Positions 60,085 to 64,000 of a stretch of DNA of 64,000 nucleotides are shown one piece after another. Made by a program: the position numbers and the translations under genes. The stretch comes from JACVRM01 sp963839815. Lineage in GTDB: Bacteria > Actinomycetota > Thermoleophilia > Gaiellales > Gaiellaceae. Below the pieces are notes generated by a model. That model worked only from the letters and a program-made list of their open reading frames with translations. It was not told the DNA's origin and made no database searches. The stretch is taken from assembly GCA_963839815.1 (NCBI GenBank), contig CAWIWF010000002.1, positions 1 through 64,000 of the forward strand, written 5' to 3'. Each line of letters opens with the position of its first letter. Positions within the stretch are counted from its first letter, which is position 1.

Positions 60085-60951
60085 ATGCAACGCCTCGCGC
60101 GCGCCGCGGCCGCGGCGCTCTTCGCCGCGGTCACCCTGGTCGTCCTCCTGCCGACAGCCTCGCCGCAGCCGGGGCCGACTGCCACGTCGAAGCCGAAGCC
60201 GCTCTGCCTCGGCAAACGCGCCACGATCGTCGGAACGGCCAAGGCGAACCGGATCACCGGCACGCGCAGGGCCGACGTCATCGTCTCCCTCGGTGGAGCC
60301 GACGTCGTCAACGGCGGCGGCGGTGACGACCGCATCTGCGGTGGAGCGGGCGCGGACACGCTGCTCGGCGGCGCCGGCACCGACCGGCTCGACGGCGGTT
60401 CTGGTGCCGACACGTGCCTGGAGGCCGAGCGGGTCGCGAGCTGTGAGGAGACGCGGCCCCTGGCCCGACGTGGTTCGCTCGCGGCCGGCTCCTACCGCGG
60501 CGGCGCCTTCAGGCCGCTGCTCTCCTTCACCGTGGGATCGGGCTGGTACGTCGCGTTCGACAGCACCCCGCGCCAGATCTTGCTCGCGCGCCGGGCCGAC
60601 CCGGGTGGCCTCTCCCTGACCTTCGACAGCTTCTCCGCTTCCACCGCCGTCGCGGCCCGGGTCGCCCAGCTACGCGCGGTGGACGGCCTGACGCCCGGCG
60701 CGTCCGCTCCGGCCACGGTTGCCGGGCTCGACGCCCAGCGCTTCGACGCCCTCACGACCGCATCCGAGCGCGTGCTCGTGCCCGGGCTCGAGGACCGCTA
60801 CGAGCTCGAGCCGGGCGACCGGGTCCGCATCTACGTCGTCGACGTGCGCGGCCGCACGGTCACGATCATCGTCGAGGCGCCGGCGGCCGACTGGGACGCG
60901 TTCCTGCCGCTCGCCGAGCAGGTGCTGGCGAGCACCGCCTTCGGCGGCTGA
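60085..60951 (+). CDS. Secreted protein with RTX-type calcium-binding repeats
   Basis: 288 residues. Signal peptide RAAAAALFAAVTLVVLLPTASP. Residues about 45-110 hold RTX-like nonapeptides (GGADVVNGGGGDDRICGGAG, then ADTLLGGAGTDRLDGGSGAD), which bind calcium in a beta-roll, framed by cysteines (LCLG, DRICGG, DTCLEA, ASCEE) that could form disulfides. The C-terminal ~150 residues (GSGWYVAFDSTPRQILLARR, YELEPGDRVRIYVVDVRGRT) form a beta-rich domain with no name I can give. Likely exported. It stands alone on the plus strand; the ~230 bases before it hold nothing I can support. Confidence 0.75.
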   Translation: MQRLARAAAAALFAAVTLVVLLPTASPQPGPTATSKPKPLCLGKRATIVGTAKANRITGTRRADVIVSLGGADVVNGGGGDDRICGGAGADTLLGGAGTDRLDGGSGADTCLEAERVASCEETRPLARRGSLAAGSYRGGAFRPLLSFTVGSGWYVAFDSTPRQILLARRADPGGLSLTFDSFSASTAVAARVAQLRAVDGLTPGASAPATVAGLDAQRFDALTTASERVLVPGLEDRYELEPGDRVRIYVVDVRGRTVTIIVEAPAADWDAFLPLAEQVLASTAFGG

Positions 60952-61022
60952 ACGGCGCGTCGGGGCGGCCGCCGCCGGCCGAAAGTCGACGGAGCGACGG
61001 CGACCGGAGCCCGCGGCCTGGC

Positions 61023-61451
61023 TCAGCCGCGGCCGGCGACGCCGAGCTGGTTCTCGGCGTGGCGGATGCGTTGCTCCACCTGCCAGCGGTCGGAGTCCGA
61101 CTCGCCGGCATCGACGCGTGCGAGCTCGGCGCGCGCGTCGTCCAGCTGCTCCTGGGCGCGTGCAGAGTCGATCTCACGCGCATCGACCGCGTCGTCGACG
61201 AGCGCGAGCGCCCGGTCCTGCTCGACCTTGAAGAACCCCGGCCCGGTGGCGAACTCGAGCACGTCGCCGTCACGCCGCTTGTAGATGCGGGTGGAGCCGG
61301 CCTTGAGCATGGCCACGAGCGGCGCGTGGCGCGCCAGCACGCCCAGCTCACCGTCGGCGCCGGGGACGATCAGCAGCTCCGCCTCGTCGTCGTAGGCAGA
61401 CCCCTCGGGCGTGACCAGGGAGACGCTGAAGGTGCGGCGTTCGTCCGCCAC
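61023..61451 (-). CDS. atpC: ATP synthase F1 epsilon subunit
   Basis: 142 residues. It links rotor and regulates F1. N-terminal beta-sandwich: FSVSLVTPEGSAYDDEAELL, VPGADGELGVLARHAPLVAM and FATGPGFFKVEQDRALALVD; then the C-terminal helical hairpin (AREIDSARAQEQLDDARAEL, VEQRIRHAENQLGVAG). It follows atpD after 13 bases and is the end of the cluster. Confidence 0.95.
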   Translation of the reverse strand: MADERRTFSVSLVTPEGSAYDDEAELLIVPGADGELGVLARHAPLVAMLKAGSTRIYKRRDGDVLEFATGPGFFKVEQDRALALVDDAVDAREIDSARAQEQLDDARAELARVDAGESDSDRWQVEQRIRHAENQLGVAGRG

Positions 61452-61464
61452 GATCCGGTCCTCG

Positions 61465-62970
<1,506 letters not shown>

Positions 62971-63042
62971 CGCGCGGAAGGCTAGCCGATGGGCGGCCGC
63001 TGCCGGACGCTTCCCCAGGGCTCGTGCGAGGCGTGACGAGGG

Positions 63043-63498
63043 CTAGCGCCGAGCGAGCGGCTCGACGTCGAGGCCCTGCTTGTTGAGCGACTCGAGGATC
63101 TCATTCGCCTCGGTCCAGCCCTCGAACGAGAGCCCTTCCGAGTTGAACAGCTCGGGGGTCTGCTCGAACTGCCCCGCGGTTCCCTCGAGGTCGCCCGCGA
63201 GGTCCTCGAGGGCCCCCACGAGGCGTGTGTTCTCGTCCTCGAACTCCTCCGCCACGTCGACCTGCCCGAGATCCTCCGCGGCCCGTGAGGCGACGATCGA
63301 GGCCTGCTCCATGCGGGCGACGAACTGGTCGCGCGTTCGCGCCTCGGAGATCTGGGTCAGCGCCTCGTCGAGGTTGTTGCGCGCCTCGACGAGCGTGCCC
63401 TGGAACTCCTCGTTGTCGGAGCCGCCCCCAGAGCAGCCGGCCACGCCGGCGAGCACGGCCAGGAGCACGAGCAGGACGCGAGGGGTGCGATGTGACAA
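63043..63498 (-). CDS. Lipoprotein of unknown function
   Basis: 151 residues from TTG 63498. The signal peptide RVLLVLLAVLAGVAGC ends in a lipobox (LAGVAGC), so the mature protein should be acylated at Cys and anchored outside the membrane. The rest (EEFQGTLVEARNNLDEALTQ, ASIVASRAAEDLGQ, VGALEDLAGDLEGTAGQFEQ) is amphipathic and acidic, probably a helical bundle. I do not recognise a family. It follows the zinc-finger anti-sigma gene by nine bases and leads into atpD after 72 bases, so it may share a transcript with either. Confidence 0.75.
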   Translation of the reverse strand: MSHRTPRVLLVLLAVLAGVAGCSGGGSDNEEFQGTLVEARNNLDEALTQISEARTRDQFVARMEQASIVASRAAEDLGQVDVAEEFEDENTRLVGALEDLAGDLEGTAGQFEQTPELFNSEGLSFEGWTEANEILESLNKQGLDVEPLARR

Positions 63499-63507
63499 GG
63501 ACGCCGC

Positions 63508-63951
63508 TTAGATGACGAAGCCGTCGAGCAAGATCCGCTTGCCGGATCGTACGTGCTTGAGCAGGGTCTGTTCCCGCTCGATCTGGCCGAGTGTCGGGTA
63601 CCGGATCTTCTGGAGGCCTGGCGAGTTGACGCCGTCGTGCTGCTCGGACACCTGCGTGGCGACCCCGAGCGCGACGACCGCGGCAGCCGCGGCGATCCCC
63701 GCCTGCACTCGCCCGGCATAGGAGCGGCGGGGCCTGCGAACACAGACCGGCGTCGTCATCCGCTCGGTCGGTGCGTCGCGGAGCAGCCTCGTGAAGGCTC
63801 TCGCCTCGACCCTGTAGGAGTGGCACTCGCCGCAGCGTTCGAGGTGCGACGACACCATGGCGCGCTCGAGCTGCGAGAGCTCACCGTCGAGCTCCAGCGA
63901 GATCTGAGCGCGGACGCGCTCGCAGATCACCGATGTGCGAACCGTGGCCAC
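63508..63951 (-). CDS. Zinc-finger (zf-HC2) anti-sigma factor-like membrane protein
   Basis: 147 residues. The N-terminal anti-sigma domain has the H-x3-C-x2-C zinc motif in SSHLERCGECHSYRVEARAF, preceded by helix QISLELDGELSQLERAMV. A membrane span (AGRVQAGIAAAAAVVALGVA) separates it from a short external tail (ERTLLKHVR-like, ending RILLDGFVI). Such proteins hold an ECF sigma factor inactive until an external signal triggers release. The partner sigma gene would be expected just beyond the window edge (after 63951). It is in the same strand and tightly linked to the lipoprotein. Confidence 0.85.
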   Translation of the reverse strand: MATVRTSVICERVRAQISLELDGELSQLERAMVSSHLERCGECHSYRVEARAFTRLLRDAPTERMTTPVCVRRPRRSYAGRVQAGIAAAAAVVALGVATQVSEQHDGVNSPGLQKIRYPTLGQIEREQTLLKHVRSGKRILLDGFVI

Positions 63952-64000
63952 TGTGTGTTCTGACGTTAGGCGACTACAGAGGTTAGGGGGAAATCGGCGA

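Overview
The window looks like chromosomal DNA from a very GC-rich actinobacterium, most likely class Thermoleophilia (Gaiellales/Solirubrobacterales-like). The GC content, many GTG starts, the secA-prfB-ftsE-ftsX-smpB order and a small collagen-like secreted protein with the 'LVALGGTGYAA' signal sequence all point that way. The placement is inference; there is no rRNA in the window.

Layout. (1) 1-6.5 kb is a mobile region anchored on the 3' end of the tmRNA gene ssrA (minus strand, 6474-6836). The 22-bp 3'-end core of ssrA occurs three times (73, 3642, 6478), and the last two copies sit inside ~300-bp direct repeats. The left cassette holds a broken rolling-circle-type Rep gene, an AAA ATPase (DUF3696-like) followed by a PIN-like gene, and a truncated ORF. 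The right cassette holds a complete-looking restriction-modification set: EcoRV-like endonuclease, C5-cytosine methyltransferase and Vsr-type mismatch endonuclease. No integrase is visible. (2) 7-8.8 kb: a collagen-like secreted protein, an APH-family kinase and a small basic ORF. (3) 8.8-29.8 kb: two tandem paralogous giant secreted proteins (~3,400-3,500 residues each). Each has a signal peptide, long parallel beta-helix repeats, arrays of xLDSI pentapeptides encoded by 15-bp DNA repeats, a PPC-like domain, a gingipain (C25)-like caspase-fold domain and Ig-like modules. One also has a TolB/PD40-type propeller. (4) 30-33.8 kb: a divergent protein with the layout of soluble adenylyl cyclase (two cyclase domains, ATPase, TPR). 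(5) 33.8-44.8 kb: a conserved block on the minus strand (smpB, RNB exoribonuclease, ftsX, ftsE, prfB with a +1 frameshift site, secA, an unknown gene, hpf, comF). (6) 45-52.6 kb: ahcY with a MerR regulator, and envelope-polysaccharide genes (two sugar nucleotidyltransferases, a cupin, ugd, an LCP ligase). (7) 53-64 kb: metH, an MGMT-type alkyltransferase overlapping an MFS transporter fused to a cyclic-nucleotide-binding domain, an FNR-type reductase, a small membrane protein, an RTX-type protein, atpC/atpD, a lipoprotein and a zinc-finger anti-sigma factor.

How parts fit. SmpB and tmRNA act together in ribosome rescue, yet their genes lie 27 kb apart here with the giant-protein locus between them. 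The sugar genes, Ugd and LCP suggest synthesis and attachment of a uronic-acid-containing wall polymer. AhcY and MetH form two steps of the methyl cycle. Several families of GC-rich palindromic repeats lie just after stop codons.

Caution. Many reading frames are broken by single-base indels, including at least five in the essential gene secA and one inside a 15-bp repeat. Most breaks are therefore more likely sequencing errors than gene decay. All calls are from reading the sequence; no database search was run.
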